Shown in pieces: positions 4,147 to 5,370 of a stretch of 5,370 nucleotides of DNA (its first letter is position 1; each line of letters starts with the position of its first letter). A model generated the notes under the pieces. It was not told the DNA's origin. It was given only the letters and a program-made list of their open reading frames with translations, and ran no database searches. A program made the translations under genes and the position numbers. The stretch covers positions 1-5,370 of the forward strand of contig JAITPP010000015.1 in assembly GCA_031289385.1 (NCBI GenBank), read 5' to 3'. The DNA comes from Prevotellaceae bacterium. Its GTDB lineage: Bacteria; Bacteroidota; Bacteroidia; Bacteroidales; UBA932.

Positions 4147-5370
4147 TTATTTATTTTTTAATTTTTGTATAGTTTCAAGCGCTTCTTTTGCTTCGTTGTA
4201 AATTCCGTCATCGTTTTGATTGTAATTTTGTAGTATGCTGTTGAGGGTAGCCTCTGCCTGATAATATTCTTTTTTGTCGATATAAATATTGGCATGTACA
4301 ATAAAACTGCGGGCAAGCCACGAACTGTGAAAAGTTTTGCTGTCGGCAAATTGATATACCATTTTTTCGGCTTCGTCGGCTTTGCCTGTTCGATACAGAT
4401 AATCAATAATATAGTAAGTAGCCTCTGCGCCTTCAATAGTTTTGGGATTTTGGGCTAAGATTTTGAAAACGGTTACGGCTTCATCTTCTTTTTCGAGTTC
4501 TTGCAGGGCGTGGGCTTTTGCCAATATGGCTTCGCGTTTGCTGTCTTCGCTTACCGACGGCAACGCAACGTATTTTGTAGCCATTTCAACTGATTGCTGA
4601 TAATTTTTTGCTTTGTAATATGCTCGCATTGCAAATATCAGCGATTCTTTTATGTCTTCGCTGTCGGTTGATTCGTTGGCAACGCGGGCAAAAGATTGCG
4701 CCGCCGCAGCAAAATCTTCAATCAAATATTTTGAGCGTGCATATCGTTTTAAAATATCCTTAGGTAGATTTTTCGCATCGGGATTATTTACTAATTCTCC
4801 GAATATATTTGCGGCTTCGGCGTGTTTTTGTTGCCGATAGTAACAATCGCCCAAATAGTATTTTGCCTGTAAAACGTTAATTCCTTTGGGATATTCGTTC
4901 AAATATTGCTGCATTGTCGTTATCGAATTGTTGCAATCGCCTAATAAATATTGGCGTTCGGCAGAGGCAAACGCAAGCGAATCGCGATTATTGCTCGATA
5001 CCGAAATATTTTTTTTATCGGCGTAAGCAAAAAAATCGTTTACTTTTCCCATTCCCACATAAATATCTTTTATGCCTGCAAGCGCGGTTTGAGCCTCAGG
5101 CGAATTTGGATATTCATCAACAACTTTTTTGTAATATTGCAGAGCCTCGTTGTTGTTTTCGTTGTTTATATTGATAAGTCCGAGTTCTATCAATGCTTGG
5201 CGGTAGTACGATGTTTTGCTGTATTTTGTCAATATTGATTTAAATTCTTTTTCGGCATTCACATAATCTTGATTTTGCACATACATTCTGCCCGATTCAA
5301 AATAAGCCGCAGCAGCATATTGCGAGTTTGGAAATTGCGAAATAAGTGTTGAAAACAATTTGCGTTTTTT
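4147..5370 (-). CDS. TPR-repeat protein, C-terminal part (open at window edge)
   Basis: The frame is open to the last base of the window, giving 407 visible residues beginning KKRKLFSTLISQFPNS. A TTG codon at 5358-5356 encodes an internal Leu and is not a plausible start; the true start lies outside the window. The visible part is nearly all helical TPR units. Examples, in visible numbering, are about 17-50 (SQYAAAAYFESGRMY.., ending ILTKYSKT), 55-88 (ALIELGLININNENNNEAL.., ending VDEYPNSP), 168-200 and 316-385. The C-terminal block YYQAEATLNSILQNY (369-383) followed by DDGIYNEAKEAL is a familiar ending of large Bacteroidota TPR proteins, which I recall as about 1000 residues, so over half may be missing here. 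TPRs bind proteins. The BamD/YbgF-like 'YPNSP' spacing suggests an envelope role, likely periplasmic, and the barrel encoded next is the obvious partner. The N-terminus and any signal peptide cannot be seen. Confidence 0.88.
   Translation of the reverse strand, partial: KKRKLFSTLISQFPNSQYAAAAYFESGRMYVQNQDYVNAEKEFKSILTKYSKTSYYRQALIELGLININNENNNEALQYYKKVVDEYPNSPEAQTALAGIKDIYVGMGKVNDFFAYADKKNISVSSNNRDSLAFASAERQYLLGDCNNSITTMQQYLNEYPKGINVLQAKYYLGDCYYRQQKHAEAANIFGELVNNPDAKNLPKDILKRYARSKYLIEDFAAAAQSFARVANESTDSEDIKESLIFAMRAYYKAKNYQQSVEMATKYVALPSVSEDSKREAILAKAHALQELEKEDEAVTVFKILAQNPKTIEGAEATYYIIDYLYRTGKADEAEKMVYQFADSKTFHSSWLARSFIVHANIYIDKKEYYQAEATLNSILQNYNQNDDGIYNEAKEALETIQKLKNK

Noticed and set aside
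4652..5238. Plus-strand open frames opposite the TPR gene
   Set aside because: They are rich in Cys, Phe and Arg, overlap one another in different frames, and are antisense to a clear TPR protein.
5356..5358. TTG as start codon of the TPR gene
   Set aside because: The frame remains open upstream to the window edge (KKRK before it) and the first visible residues already belong to a TPR-like helix, so the gene is truncated by the window.

Overview
The window looks like a chromosomal segment from a member of the Bacteroidota, probably Bacteroidales-like. Three things point there. There is a large TPR protein followed by a TonB-receptor-like outer-membrane barrel that lacks a plug. The translation starts have A-rich leaders without a Shine-Dalgarno motif. 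The spacers are AT-rich and full of short tandem repeats and palindromes. The assignment comes from recognising protein families and style, not from a database search.

All three genes lie on the minus strand, so they read from right to left. At the right edge is the C-terminal part (407 visible residues, gene open at the window edge) of a tetratricopeptide-repeat protein (4147-5370). Twelve bases downstream starts a 592-residue exported beta-barrel protein (2356-4134) with a signal peptide, the VEVTRNYDP-type N-terminal motif and a C-terminal Phe. These two almost certainly form one operon. After a 581-bp spacer comes a 517-residue FAD-dependent dehydrogenase-like protein of the COG2509 type (221-1774), a cytoplasmic flavoprotein family without an assigned reaction. 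Nothing in the sequence links it functionally to the TPR/barrel pair.

The non-coding DNA is the most unusual part. The 581-bp spacer (1775-2355) is nearly all repeats. From left to right it holds a 15-unit array of 9-mers, a TTCGTAA heptad patch, a 78-bp imperfect palindrome with a nested hairpin, an ATTCTTA-type heptad array, a palindromic GC-rich block, a small hairpin followed by a T run, a second TTCGTAA patch, and a 10-unit CTTACGA heptad array that ends one base from the barrel stop codon. The 220-bp left spacer repeats the theme: GCTAAAGC-centred palindromes, two interleaved inverted repeats, a patch of the same 9-mer family, and a heptad array that runs into the last codons of the flavoprotein gene.

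I see no tRNA, rRNA, CRISPR array, recognisable transposase or convincing promoter. No complete new defence or mobile system is visible. The best candidates for something undescribed are the plugless barrel/TPR pair and the repeat mosaic, including its contact with the 3' ends of genes.
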